Below, one piece after another: positions 1 to 12,100 of a stretch of DNA of 64,000 nt. Made by a program: the position numbers and the translations under genes. This DNA comes from Micrasema longulum (lineage: Eukaryota > Arthropoda > Insecta > Trichoptera > Brachycentridae). The DNA is taken from the NCBI GenBank assembly GCA_022494885.1, contig JAGVSM010000998.1, positions 30,612-94,611 of the forward strand. The letters are read 5' to 3'. Each line of letters begins with the position of its first letter. The first letter of the stretch is position 1. The notes under the pieces are model-generated. The model had not been told where the DNA came from. It searched no databases and saw only the letters and a program-made list of their open reading frames with translations.

Positions 1-841
1 GTTTAAAAGGACGTTTTTGAAATGTTTACCGTAGATATTGCAAAATATGAAATAGCGAATGTAAATAAATTAACAAGTTATTAAAAATTATATGCAAATG
101 AAGATAAAATAAAAGAAAAGAAAAAATTATTTAGTAATAATACTTTTGTTTAGCCGTTCTTGTAAAACGATTCTGATGTTATTCATCAAAATTTTATGTA
201 AAACAGTTTATTCACGCTCGATTTTCGTAACAATTTCGCAGGTAGTGTTATTTCGCTCGCGTGTTTATGATCTCGACAGTAACATTCACTGCAGTAATTA
301 GCAGGCGACCGGTGCCTCCGGGAGGCGCTTATCGACTGACAGGTTTTCCGGGACGACTTGCAAAGGAAAGGCCAAGAGTGAAGGGCGCACGCGCCCCTGG
401 CACGCGGGCTGAGGAGACCAGTTCCATCTGGCGGCGATTCGTAACACTACCTAAACTACAAAAATAACAAAATTAAATATTGTTTCTAAATAAAAAAAAT
501 TTAAACGTACAAATATATCAGTTTTTTAAAAATATTCATAATAATAATTTAAATTCATGTTTTTTAATGTATAAAAATACCCCAGAGGAAAAAGAATTAG
601 GTAACCAAATTTTATTCAGGTAAACACAGTTTTTGCTACCATTTATGTTTTTAATCTTATGGTCATAAGGAATAATGAAAACTCAGTTAAAGCAGCAATG
701 AAAATCGCGGTTAATGAAAAAAAATATAGATTGTGAAAAAAAAAAATATGATTGAGGGAAACCGATAGGAAGACCCACGATCTTTCAAACGGATTTTGGG
801 GTTTGTGGAGGAAGTGGTTTCACTGTTAATTTTTTTTAATC
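1..841. other. gene-free AT-rich stretch
   Basis: No splice-bordered coding segment or recognisable repeat is visible apart from the GC-richer island at 240-452, listed separately. Confidence 0.5.
240..452. repeat. GC-rich island between short inverted repeats
   Basis: The 11-mer AGGTAGTGTTA at 240-250 is repeated as its exact reverse complement TAACACTACCT at 442-452. Between them lies sequence far richer in G and C than its surroundings (about 300-440). An open frame of 68 codons (261-467) crosses it but resembles no protein I know and runs through the right-hand repeat. No clear target-site duplication flanks the pair. It could be a small non-autonomous DNA element or a fragment of a larger repeat; I cannot name a family. 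Confidence 0.35.
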
Positions 842-842
842 T

Positions 843-973
843 TTGAGCCATTTTCAACGAGTTTTAAATAACTCACTTTTACTAAATGGTTTTTATGTTG
901 CGGTAGAGTAGAGTTTGAACCTCGGATCTTTGATCCGTGAGTCCGCGACACTAGCCGCTTGACCACAATTTCG
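843..973 (-). repeat. tRNA-derived SINE, family A
   Basis: Read on the minus strand, this begins with a tRNA-like head: the A-box-like GTGGTCAAGCGGCTAGTGTC and a degraded B box (GAGGTTCAAACTC), followed by CTACC and a body ending in AACTCGTTGAAAATGGC. The same body occurs at 12271, 15899, 22588 and 45900 on this strand, and inverted at 3766, 16176, 57318 and 63051. This copy is old, with a drifted B box. Confidence 0.7.
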
Positions 974-2602
974 TTTTTAAATTATAAAATGCATCCTCTA
1001 TTTACCTTTTATGCATTTTAATGTTAAATTGCCCATATTAATGTGTTAGTGCTGTCAGTGAACGAAGTAAACATACAAATATATATTACACACACATCAG
1101 AAAGCGTCTGGATTTGATAACAATGCTTTGTTTTGGAAAAAAAATTTTGTATACATATAGTTTTTTTTATTTTTATATTATTAGTAATAATATTTATTCA
1201 CTAGAAGATATTAAGTTGATGAGTGTATATCAAAAATGCATGGTTATTAAACATTATAAATTATTTGGAAAGGTATAACAAAGTGTTAAAATTTTAATTG
1301 TAGTACTATCTAAATAAATACACAACATAACATAAACTAAGACTATAAAAGCTTTTAATAGACTGTACCTTACTTTGAATAAAAACATTATAAAAACATT
1401 TTCAAAAACAAATATCTGAATATCGCCCTATTAAAGGTATATTTAATTGTATAAAACTCTTAAAAAAATGTTTGATCAAACATACTTAAAAAATAATTAC
1501 CGTGTAGTTAAAGAATTTTCTCATTATAAACAGTGGCGATTATTTTCGAGGTTTTTACGTATGATCACGTCAATTTTTATATTAAAAATTCAATATTTCA
1601 CCTCAACCGTGTCAGGAATTAAATCCAAACTCTTAGTATAGAGTCAAACGCGCTTATTACTAGACCATGTTGTAAATGATATCCCACTTTTATTAAAGTT
1701 TATTGGGGAAACATTTGCATACCAAATGTAATTTATAATTTTTACCCATATCGCGCGGCAAGTTCCCACCCCACGCTAATTAAATTATGGCCGCCTTTAG
1801 TCCTTTGCAACGCACATAAAGAATTCAAGCTTAACACATTTAAAGGTAGTTTATGATAGCTTTAAAGTTTGCGCTATTTAGTAAAAAAAACATTTAAATT
1901 GATATTATTTTTTAAACAAGCATGTGCGTTATTAGTGTTTTGATAAGTGTTTTTTATTTGTGCCTACCGTTAAATAATAATATAGAAATTATACAAGTTA
2001 TTTGGTTGTATTTATTTTATATTTTAAAGTGATTAGCCAAATCCTCTCCGAAATAACATCAATAAGAGATTTTGAAGTGATTCTAGACAACAAACCGTAT
2101 TTTCACGTACACATTGACTATCTCAAAAACTAATTTCTTAAATTCGTTGGTTTCGTTAATAGAGCGACATCCGATTTTGATCCGATTTGCATTTTGATGA
2201 AATTAGATTTAAACAATCATTATAAATCAATATTTTGTTGGAAACTAACGTAATTCAATACCAATTACATTCTTCTTGGCTTAAAATAAATTAGTTTCTA
2301 TAAACTTTTCGTAATTTATCACCCAAAACAACGAATGAATATTGGCTTCAATAAGTTTTTGTTAATTTTTGGGGTTTTTGAAACATACATATTTTAAAAG
2401 GAAACCATAATTTTTCTAACAGAATTTAAAACGTGGCGGTTTTCAGAATAATCTTTAAGTATGTTTTGCAGTCTTGAAGCTATTTTTTTAAAGTTTTGGC
2501 TAAATAAAACGGTGAGTATGCACTTAAAATAATTTTCTTGTAACGAATAATTTTTTATTGATGTCAACAATTTGAGTTCAAGAATGGTTTCCAAATTTTA
2601 CC
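974..2602. other. gene-free AT-rich stretch
   Basis: No gene is visible. Short open frames (1447-1641 plus, 2394-2594 minus) are rich in Lys, Phe, Asn and Ile, as expected from AT-rich noise, and show no motif. Confidence 0.5.
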
Positions 2603-3173
2603 ATTCAGAGTACGATCTATAATGTGTACAAGACCAGCACCTCTTCTGGATATGCATCCCCATACTATGATACTCACAAGATGCCTTATGATTACTGTAA
2701 TACAGTCAAATAATGTTGATCCCCCAGTCTCCTCCACTCATAATTTATTCCATTACTTCCGAAAATCAATGGAAATATTTAATCACTTCAAATAACTTGT
2801 GAGCATTCTTCAACAGGCCAGTTTTTATGAGTTGTAGGTCATTTAAGTCAGTTTTTTTATTTGTTTGGAGTTCAAATACATTTTTTTTCTCAGTTTGGCT
2901 CTTAATGAACTTTCATCGAGTTTCCTCCAAATTTTCATTTCACTAATGTCTATTACACTTCTGTCCAGGAGTAGTTTGATTTATTTTTAGGTTATTATTA
3001 GCTAACCTTACTGTTTTTCTGTCATCCTGGTGGGCAGTTTTTGGTTTTCTTTAGGATTTTTAGCCTTTTAAGCGAATGGAATCGCTTACAATGCTTTCAA
3101 CTCCTGATTTAGTGGCTCCCGATCCATGTTTTACCCACTTATAAAAATTGGTCCACACTTTTGGCAACAACTG
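2603..3173 (-). mobile_element. decayed Tc1-like transposon
   Basis: On the minus strand the element starts at a TA dinucleotide (3174-3175) with CAGTTGTTGCCAAAAGTGTG, which is the typical beginning of a Tc1 inverted repeat. Conceptual translation in several frames gives order-preserved Tc1 transposase pieces: a linker with TRMTEKQ, a segment reading RRKLDESSLRAKLRKKM-like, and near 2630-2690 SIIVWGCISRRGAGLVHII, which matches the Tc1 block S(V/I)MVWGCFS. Many stops and frameshifts, no second terminal repeat found, and the C-terminal third with the last catalytic acid is absent. It is dead and truncated. Confidence 0.75.
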
Positions 3174-3765
3174 TATTTGAATAAAAGTTTTAAGTTTTTT
3201 CTCATTTTCTAAGCATTAAAAAAGTTTGTATTCACGTACACAAATTCAAATAAATCGATACGTTAGACTCCCGTTTGGCGCAAAATGTTGAAAATAAAGA
3301 CCATGGATGATACATAAAAGTATTGTAAAAGGCTTATCGAAATGGTAAAATTCGATTCATTCTCAACTCGTCAGCTCAATAATCCCTTTGCCGTGAATTA
3401 CTGTGATTGATTTGTGTTAATTGATGCGGTATAGCTTTATAGAAATCTATTGTAGTATTGAAGTGATTACTCAGCCGTTGTTTTTACGTTTCAAGAGATT
3501 TATTGTTTTATGAAAATATTATTCACATAAATGGTTAGTAATATAAAAATCATACTGTGGTTGTTAATGCACACATTTGACGCATTTATTAATCAGCTAT
3601 CGCTGACTGTTTCATGCTAGGAAATTCAGCCCTTCGGGCCTCATTTTATCGACCCTGTGGGCCTAAATTGATTAACTGGAATCTTTAGCACTGTGAAATT
3701 TTATCCTTTTGAGCTTCACAATTTATTTTTTTCAGTTAAGAGAAATCTAAATATAACAATGAACC

Positions 3766-3865
3766 GGGTTGTGGTCCCGTGGCTAGAGTGTCGGGGACCC
3801 AGGAATTGGAGGTACGAGCCTCGCACTCCGCTCTACCAAAACTTGGTTCTCATTTTCTAATAAAT
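3766..3865 (+). repeat. tRNA-derived SINE, family A, truncated
   Basis: The head GGGTTGTGGTCCCGTGGCTA and a B-box-like GGTACGAGCCTCGC followed by CTCTACC match the other family A copies. The body is cut short after TTCTCATTTTCTAATA. Confidence 0.7.
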
Positions 3866-3960
3866 AAATAGTTTAGGTAAATTATACGAACACATTTATT
3901 TATATTAAAAAAAAAATAATAATAATCTGTCACTCAGAATAACGCTATCAATTAAACATT

Positions 3961-4148
3961 CCGGTGACCTCCGAGGTGTGGTGGTTAAGACGCTTGACTC
4001 ACACATGGAAGGTTCCGGGTTCGATCCCTGGTGAGAACAGAAAATTTAATTGGGATTTTTCTCAAAAAACCAAATAATCGGTAGGGTGCCAACCCGATCC
4101 TCCCAAGATCTACCGATTTTTAGTGAAATCTACCGATCATAAATTAAT
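3961..4148 (+). repeat. tRNA-derived SINE, family C
   Basis: The head contains GTGGTGGTTAAGACGC (A box) and GGTTCCGGGTTCGATCCC (B box) with a foldable T-arm, but the acceptor arms do not pair, so it is not a tRNA gene. The unrelated body includes two GATCTACCGATTTTT-like stretches. Related copies in the opposite orientation lie at 4231-4347 and 54377-54468. Confidence 0.65.
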
Positions 4149-4230
4149 AAACCAAATACTCACTTTTTTCTATTTTCTCAGAAACCTACTTTTTCTGCCT
4201 GAGTGTTATTATAATTTTTTTTTTTTTTAC

Positions 4231-4347
4231 ACCACAACAGGCCAAGAGGCTTAATTACAGAGGTGAATTATTATCACACAGAATAATTAGGCTTACATCA
4301 CATTTTGAATTTTTGTATTCTCGCCGGGAATCGAACCCGCCTATTAT
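4231..4347 (-). repeat. tRNA-derived SINE, family C, partial
   Basis: On the minus strand the B box GCGGGTTCGATTCCCGGCGA is followed by a tail ending in AGCCTCTTGGCCTGTTGTGG. The same tail reappears alone at 55787-55850. The A-box half of the head is missing. Confidence 0.6.
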
Positions 4348-5254
4348 GTTATAAATATTACGCCTATATACGAGTTTATTATTATGGATACTATTTAGCC
4401 CTTGGTCGTTCATAATAAACACGTTGATTGGTTAGTATTAAATTATGATATAGTTTCTATTTTATTAAATGGAAATGTGATCTCATTGTCATAAAGATTA
4501 AAATTCAATATGTTTAAACAGAAAGCAACCCATTTTATATGGCAAACATGCGTTAATTTATTTAAATATGAGCAAAGTTCACTTTATTTTCACGTCATAA
4601 ACAAACTACCAAAAACCCATTTTATATAGCAATTATCCCTTACTTTATTTAAATATGACCACAGTTCACTATATTTTCATGTCGAAAGATATGCTGATTG
4701 ATTTGTTTTTTAAATATGCCCACAGTTCACTTTATTTTGACGGCATAAACAAACCGGCATAAAGTAATGTCATAACCTCAAATGTTTGACATGACAGCGT
4801 GCTCAATCGGACGCACGTGTACTCCACCAGTCCGGTGATGAACAAGAGAGACAGCGCTCTACAAAACAATTAAGGACGCATGTGTATTCTCTTTACAAAA
4901 CGACGTTTGTGTTTTTTTATCACTGGCATGTTTAACATTGTACTGAACAACGAAAGAACGTAGGGTGGATTAATTGATAATTACATTTTTAATTATTTCA
5001 TTTATCAATGGGCAGAAATAGGCAAATATCACGATACACTACACCATGAGGCCGACTAATTTCCTCTCGATTTCTTTTAGCATAATTTTTACCCGCAAGT
5101 AAAAACTAAATAAATGAAATCAAAACGGAAAATATTCAATACCCATCCTAATTTTACCGGATCGAGTGAGTTGGCGCGATACGTGTAAAACGGGCCCGTA
5201 CATGACAGACGCATTCAGTCATTTTTAGAATAATAAGATTATAAAATTATACCC
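4348..5254. other. gene-free stretch with a threefold local repeat
   Basis: No gene is visible. Between about 4540 and 4750 the phrase (A/C)AGTTCACT(T/A)TATTTT(C/G) recurs three times, with TTTAAATATG in front and ATAAACAAAC behind, suggesting a decayed tandem duplication of about 100 bp. Confidence 0.4.
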
Positions 5255-5515
5255 GTATTCAGAGACGTGTTTAGGGACATATTCAGGAACGTATTCAGAG
5301 ACGTATTAGACGTTTAGATACATATTCAGGAACGTATTTAGCTACGTTTTCAGAGACATTTTCAGGAACGTATTCAGGTACGTGTTCACAGGCATATTCA
5401 GAGACATATTCAAGGACGTATTCAGTGTCGTATTCAGAGACGTATTCAAAGACGTATTTAGAGACGTATTCAGATACGTATTCACAGATGTATTAAGAAA
5501 CGTATTCAGAAACAA
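5255..5515. repeat. 12-bp tandem array
   Basis: About 20 imperfect copies of a 12-bp unit close to GTATTCAGAGAC. Because the period is a multiple of three, the plus strand stays open at 5382-5576 and would encode a four-residue repeat (FRDV-like). The open frame follows from the repeat; there is no promoter, signal peptide or conserved domain to suggest a real protein. Confidence 0.85.
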
Positions 5516-5865
5516 AACTCAAGACGAGGAAAGTAAGTTCTACTGTCCTCACTTTCAAGTTACTTTCTTCATTTGAAAAAAACTTGAAGGTGAGGACACT
5601 AGTCTTTATCAGTTGGTTTTATGGAAATCATGTTTATTTAATTGCAACTAATTAATTTCAAAGATTACGTTAACTATTTACGCTAGACTTTTTATCATTA
5701 TGCGTTTCTTTTAGGATTGTTAGAATGCTAGTAATAAAAAAGTATTGTTCAAAACATTCAACATTTGTTTCAAATCCAGTAGAAATTACGCAGTTTGTAA
5801 ACTTAATAACTTACTGTTTAATATTAAATTATTTTAATTTTAGAGTATTCCATTTTACGAACTTA

Positions 5866-6168
5866 ATGGTTCATAGGGAGCTGCATACGTGCACTAACTG
5901 CAGCATTTTTTGGTCATTTTTGTTACATGAAGTTAAGATAATCAGTCCTACGCCTTAGGTGCCAGTCTAAGGACGAAGAGATCTACGAAAAACTGGAAGA
6001 TCTACCCTAAAAGAATTCAATTCGTGTCACAAATTGACTAATTTACACATTCTGAACTTTGGAGCATAATAACAAAAGTTACGTTTAAAAGATTTGATAA
6101 ATAACAAATTTCGATTTCTGGTGGAATCGAGCCCGAGACCTCCTCCATGGTATATAAACGCGTTTAAA
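5866..6168 (-). repeat. tRNA-derived SINE, family B, degenerate
   Basis: On the minus strand the B-box region reads GTCTCGGGCTCGATTCCACC, followed by a body and the tail AGTGC...CTCCCTATGAACCATT. Order and spacing match the full copy at 34575-34843, but an insertion or scrambled stretch of about 100 bp lies in the middle. Confidence 0.5.
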
Positions 6169-6307
6169 CGACGTATCTTCGCTCGATTATTTTCTAAAGA
6201 TTAAATAAAGATTGAGGAAGGATTGAAAGCAGCCATTAAATCAAAAACACTCGTCCTAGGATTCTGATTCTATTTCAAACTTAGAAATAAATTCTTCATA
6301 TTTATAC

Positions 6308-6395
6308 GTGAACCTGACTTGGAAAGATGCGCAGGAGCTGGGAGCTAACAGAAAGGCCCAGAGGCTGTTTTTGAATGCTATCTGCTTCAAATAGG
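6308..6395 (+). mobile_element. LINE C-terminal remnant
   Basis: The frame starting near 6312 translates as NLTWKDAQELGANRKAQRLF followed by LNAICFK and a stop. This aligns residue by residue with the end of the LINE fragment at 43590-43680 (NLTWEDANELTADRNAWRLF...), so it is a second 3' end of the same non-LTR family. Only about 30 codons remain. Confidence 0.6.
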
Positions 6396-7031
6396 GAACG
6401 GACGATGATGGTGATTGATATATTGACGACATACTGATTTGAAATGGTATATTGATGAAGCAATTTGATATGTGTTGCGTTTTAGCACACCACAGTAAAA
6501 TTTGATAAAATTTTAGTGAAAACCAGTATTCAATAGTATCTAACGCTTCTCTTCGTACTTTTGTGGACGTGCAATGTAATTAAGGATTCAAGTGTACCGA
6601 ATGTGTAGAGGCGGGGGTGAATGCGGTAGGGGTGCATAGTGGTGCGTGGCATCAAATTGTCGATTGGCGGTACCAAACACTCATAAATAAAACTGGCCAT
6701 CCAATTAATTTTACGCTCTGTTGTAAGCTGTCACTTCAATTTTAGCGGTTTGATAATATCGAATTCCGGCAATGCTGATAACTTAACAGAAAATGTATGG
6801 TCATTGTTCACTCTGCGCACAAACAATTTACAACATTGAACAACGGGTTTTAATATGAAAATGACTTCAATATCAAAAAGCGTTAGTCACCGAAATGCGC
6901 AAATAAAGAGATAATTAAATTAAACTCAACATCATTTTGTAACGATAATACTAAAAGTATTTATTTAACAGTTATTGAGATATTGAAGCCCTGCGTCACT
7001 AAATTATTTTTATGTGACAGTGTCACAAAAC
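6396..7031. other. gene-free stretch
   Basis: No coding segment or repeat identified. Confidence 0.45.
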
Positions 7032-7791
7032 CATAGAATTAAGAATAATCCAGAAGGAGCGTAGATCTATATTTGAATATATCGGACTGTGTCCAAAAAA
7101 CCACCCGATTCGCCCCATTTTCGCCGCTCGCATGCGTAAAGTCGGTGCGTTACGTTGCCAGATCGTGAAAAATATAATCACAACACGAACGTAAGATAAC
7201 TATATTTTTAAAAAAAAACCAATTTGTTAATTTCTCTACCTGAACACGAACGTAAGATAACTATATTTAAAAAAAAAACCAATTTGTTAATTTCTCTAAA
7301 ATTTGATTGTACTCGCGGAAACATTGATTGACACAACTGAGTAGATAAGTAAAGAGTCATTTAATAAGAGTAATTTAAATAATGATCTTTGAACTTTAAA
7401 TATAAAACAAATTTTATTTTACATAAAACGGATATTTTGATGTGATGTTAACTAATATTTAATGTATTAAACAAAATGTCGGATAGTAAGCAAAGAAGCG
7501 TAAAAAAATTGACACTCTGCAAACACTAACAAAATGCCCATTTTGTTGTCTTTGACAATCTGACAGATGGAAAAAGAATTAATTTTTTGGTAATGTATTT
7601 GCTACTTATACATAAAATGTGATTTCATCATGTTTCTTTAAGATCCCAACGGTATTTATACACTTTAAAACGACACAACACGGCATAGTTGAATTCAAAG
7701 GGGGAGTTGCGGAAACTACTCCTTTGAGTGTAGTTTAGTCGCTTTCTGTTTGATGCGCGTATGCGGTTTCTGGATTATTCTTAATTCTATG
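7032..7791 (-). mobile_element. non-autonomous P-like element with THAP-like exon, copy 1
   Basis: The ends are inverted repeats starting CATAGAATTAAGAATA (7032 onward and, inverted, to 7791), and they are flanked by the perfect 8-bp direct repeat CACAAAAC (7024-7031 and 7792-7799). On the minus strand an ATG at about 7694 opens MPCCVVLKCINTVGILKKHD, which matches the start of a THAP C2CH zinc finger. An 8-bp duplication, CA termini and a THAP domain together indicate the P superfamily. At 760 bp it has lost nearly all the transposase. Three more copies lie at 29217, 37244 and 42133. A 59-bp internal duplication is special to this copy. Confidence 0.88.
7183..7297. repeat. 59-bp tandem duplication inside P-like copy 1
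   Basis: Two nearly identical units run from AACACGAACGTAAGATAACT to AATTTGTTAATTTCTCTA; they differ mainly in the length of an A run. The other P-like copies have a single unit here. Confidence 0.85.
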
Positions 7792-7799
7792 CACAAAAC

Positions 7800-8579
7800 A
7801 ATAGTCTAACAGACTCAGTAAATGAAATTTAAATATTGTTTAAAGTTACCTACATACATATTGATGGAAGCGTGTCTCACATTAGACGACATGGACATAC
7901 ATAATAATTGAATTTACCTTAAAACTATTCTTACGCTATCTAAAGTAGGTACACTGCAAATGGCCTTGCTGTAAGAATGGCACGAACACTTGATCATCCT
8001 GTGCTTAAAGTATGGACAGATTGCGCAAATTTTGTGTTTGTTTGCCTGGGTTGGATATTTACTTGCTATAACACTTTCAATTATTAGTACATATTTAATA
8101 CTAGTTTTGATGTTATCTCTCCTCAATGTTGCAGAATTGAAACTTATCCGCAGCCATAGATTATAAGAGAAAACGACTATTTTTGCACGATAATTATACA
8201 TTTAAAAGGCTTTTGGCGTTGCCTCATCAATGCTCAATACATAAACTACTCATATTTTTTCATTGAGCGAGGCAGGACGGGGGTGCACCGGAGCACACTT
8301 AAACTCCTAGCACGTTAAAGGTCTGTAGTTTGTCAAATAAATACTTAGTGATTTAAGGAAAAAAAAAACATTGACATACATATCATTTGCTGTATTAATA
8401 CAGTTTCTTATAAGCCATGCGGTACGGTTAGGGAAATGAGCGCAAGATTAATTATATTATGCTCGTCTAAAAAAAATCGAGACAGGTTGTATTTCGTGTA
8501 ACAATGCAGAGCCTTATGCACCATTAGGCGTAGACAATAGAATAAAGATGATGTTTTTAAAATTCAATTCGATTTAATT
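7800..8579. other. gene-free stretch
   Basis: The minus-strand open frame 7914-8201 (95 codons) has no recognisable domain and no splice context. A scrap resembling the SINE B tail (CCTTATGCACCATTAGG) sits near 8512-8530. Confidence 0.4.
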
Positions 8580-8916
8580 AGTTTATTTAAATATAAAATA
8601 TACATTACAAACATATATTGAATATGTACATATTATAAAAAATACATGAAAGAGACTCATGTCAAAATAGTAGGAGAATCCTGCTCCGGAAAACCCCTTC
8701 GGATACATGGAAGAGATCAATATCCAGAGCGATGTTTTTTAGCATAAGGGTAGCCCTTCCAACAGGCATAACCATAGGCAGGTTGATCCTGTATATCGGA
8801 ATATGAAACAATCTATGCTGACGCTGTCTTAGGTAATTATCAGGAACATACAAACCAATGCTCATCATAATCTCAGAATTATCATTATGATATAAAGTCT
8901 TCCACATTTTCACCAA
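8580..8916 (-). mobile_element. CR1/jockey-like LINE 3' end
   Basis: The minus-strand frame 8916-8662 encodes 84 residues ending at a natural stop: ...YLRQRQHRLFHIPIYRINLP, then MPVGRATLML...DIDLFHVSEGVF. This is the usual last stretch after the reverse transcriptase thumb in CR1/jockey-type LINEs (RSH-x-x-P-x-x-R-T-N, then L-N-x(4)-D-x-F). The same block, drifted, is at 50150-50360 and 63645-63978 on the plus strand. A 3' untranslated tail runs down to about 8580. Everything upstream is missing (5' truncation). Confidence 0.7.
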
Positions 8917-8931
8917 AAATACTTTATGTTT

Positions 8932-9142
8932 GTTTTTTTAAGAAATAACCTGCTAAGCCTCTATTTTGAGGCTTGTCAGCGGGTAGGATAGAGGCGATAT
9001 GTAAGAAAGTAATGAAAAATACACAACACACAGAACAAGTAAGAAAAAAATCTTTCTTGGATTTCTTCCTTGCAACTGGCGGGAATCGAACCCGCGAAGC
9101 CAGTTTCACAGTTGGCCGTCTAGCCAATTGCACTACGGGGCT
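8932..9142 (-). repeat. tRNA-derived SINE, family D
   Basis: On the minus strand the head reads GCCCCGTAGTGCAATTGGCT, and further on GCGGGTTCGATTCCCGC forms a perfect T-arm. The acceptor arms and anticodon stem do not pair, so it is not a functional tRNA. The body ends with a hairpin, AAGCCTC-AAAATA-GAGGCTT (about 8956-8975), and a T/A-rich tail. Both strands carry short open frames across the head; these are by-products. Only one copy was seen in this window. Confidence 0.65.
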
Positions 9143-12100
9143 TGTCATTGAAATGTTTCTTTGCTCTTGTCAGGGATTTTTTTATTGGAATAAACCTAAT
9201 CTGTTTAAGGGTTAGCGAAATATTATTACAATGTTTAATGATAAAAAAGTATTCCTGGTGATCAGGTCGGAAAAATCCATTTACTTTAAATGTACGAATT
9301 ACGAAAACATTTATTGTTATTGTTGGTAACTTAGACTGGTCCATACGGGGGGCAAATATAATTCTTTGATTATCAACCATAAAGTTAGCTACAGTTTACA
9401 GCAATGCAATAGGCCATAGGTACTTAACCTGAGAATTGCAAGCGCAAACCGAAACCATCCGTTACACGTTTGTTGTTGAACCTAAAACTAAACCACAAAC
9501 TTAGAACGCATTCGTTCTATGCGCTAGAGATAAAGGTTGGTGAGCATAACTCCAAGGTTAGAAAGATACCGGTTATTGACTTTTTATCTGGAAAAAGTAA
9601 TTTTCTTTTCAATTAAACTTTCATATTGTCAAACAAAAAGTAATTCCAATAATCCATACAATCTACAATATAAATCACACTGATCGTTTATTAATTTAAA
9701 ACAGTCGTATCATAATTACATGATTGTTAACGATGTTATCATATGATGATAATAATGAAACGCTTAATAGTTTATCAAAGTTACACAATTGAAAAAATGG
9801 TGAAAGAAAACCATTTTGAGAAGGAAATGTGCAATTCTAGGCATTTAATAACTTATGATTCTAACGTTAGCTGATTTACGAGATCACTTAACAATAAACG
9901 TACATTCTCCCTTTTGTTTGAGATTATATCTCCGTATTTATTTATTGATTTTATAACTCGTATTTTTTTTAAACTTTTAATCTAGTAACTGCCTGTATTG
10001 TGAAGGCAATAATAATATTTTTCTATAAATTTTAAATGAGCACGTCTTTGATTTTTCCAACTGCTGATATTTATGAATTTAAAGAGCGGAAATATTTATT
10101 GATGTGGGTGCGATTTTACTAAATTATTTTACTGCAGTAGGTACTAGTAAACACCTTCAAAAAGTTTTACTTTAAAGACCAGTTGGTTTTTTTAGCAATG
10201 TTTTAAGCATGTCTCTAATACATGTCAATATTAATAAATCACTAAAGAGTTAAGTCCGGTACTTGAAAACAAAGATTTGCTCAGTTCATTTTTATCAAAA
10301 TTGCCGACACTTCTTCGTGGTAAGTTTTGGATCAATTGATTCAAAGAAAAGTTAAATTCGCGAAGAACTGAAAAATCAAAACAGTCAAAACCCCAATTTT
10401 TTTAGTAAAATAAAAATAAGTTGCTCTTTTCGTATACTTAAAATGTCATTAAATATATTTTTTATATCATCAGGCAACTAAAATGAATGACTTAAATGCT
10501 ATTAAAATTATAAAAAAGTTACTCGTATTAGCAAAAAATAAAATTCGGGAATTTTTTTCATTTATTCCTAACTTTAAGCTCCTTGCGATGCAAATGATGC
10601 AATGCAGAATAATTGATACTATAATTGATAAATCGCTACTTTCTACCTCTCCAAATTTTCATTATTAAAACTTAGGTGTCAGTAAATTGTAGTATCTCTG
10701 TCCGTAGTTTGTTTTGGTCTTAACTTCTAGAAGTACTTTTTTTTGTATTTTTGTCCTATAAGGTCCACTCTAGTTTTACGTTTCTCCAATGAAAACAAAT
10801 CAAAAGATTGCTCTGTTTCAAAATAGGAATAATTACCCATTTGCAATTCCAGCAACCATGCCACTTTTCTTTAAAACGGTATTGAACAGACCGATATGGT
10901 CAATTTGAGTTCTAAAGAATAGAAACTAAATTGGAAAATCACATTATTGATGGGATCGAACTAGTGAGCAGTAAATGCATATTAACATGATGTAGACAGA
11001 CAACCTATATATATATATATTTATTTATTTATTATTTATATACAAAATTACATTTTTATTATTTTTTAAAACATTTTTGATTTTTTTTTTACAGGACTCA
11101 CCCAGCTAATTAATATGACTTTTATTTGCCACTACATTATATTCAACTACTTCATTTCGAAGGCGTAGCATTCTTTATGGGGTAGCTTGAGCGACAGTCC
11201 ACATTTTGATGCTATCAACCAGTGAATACTGCGAAAATACAGCATCAAACTATTGGTTGAAAATTATATTCCGAACAAAACGAGGGCGGGTTCGATATTT
11301 TGTAGTGCACCCGCTGGCACAGCGCGTGTTTCAACTGTACATAGCCTGTCTGTTTAACTATGAGTGTGAATATACTACAATAAATTACATGTATCATAAA
11401 CGTATAAAGCATGTAAGTCGAAGGCCTGTACAAAAAAAAAACATTAAAAAAACATTATAAAAATATTTTTTGGTATTGCGTAACTCTTTCTACTTTTCTG
11501 GTACCGGTCGTGTCTTGGAGAAAGAAGGCCAAAAACGTATGGCTTCGTAGCTTGTATCTTGTTATCTCATGCAGTAAGCTCAACCCAGTCGAGGGAAGTA
11601 CTCAAGTTCTTGTTTCTTTTCCGATAATGGACGTGTTATGTGATCTTCTGTGTCCCTAATGCTTATTTATTTACCCAGTCCGTAGAGCGGAGCGCGTTTC
11701 ACATATAATTTAACTATGCTAATGTGCAAAGTTGGTCCAACCGACTGAAGGGTTGAAGGCAACAGAGAACTTTTACGGAATTTTCTTTTGAACCTCAACC
11801 ACACACTGACGTTTTACATCGGAATCTTTAACTTATTATTTTGTTATTATAAACAATTGACTGTTAATAATAGGAATAGTATAATCTGGATACAAAATTA
11901 CTTACTCAAATCTTTATAATAAAAATAATACGTATCTACCTATTATTTTAGTAAGGTATTGCAATTGCGGTATTACTTATATTTCTTTTATCGTTTTTAA
12001 CACTTTTGATATCTTTATGTTTTGTTTTCATAAATCATAACGGAAAAAAGTTATACAGTAACAAAAAATATTAACTCTCGGTCATTCATTTATTTTTAAT

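Noticed and set aside
5382..5576. Repeat protein from the 12-bp array
   Set aside because: The frame is a consequence of the period being a multiple of three; no other coding evidence.
9060..9142. Possible tRNA gene on the minus strand
   Set aside because: The T-arm is perfect, but the acceptor and anticodon stems do not pair and a non-tRNA body follows. Classified as a SINE head.
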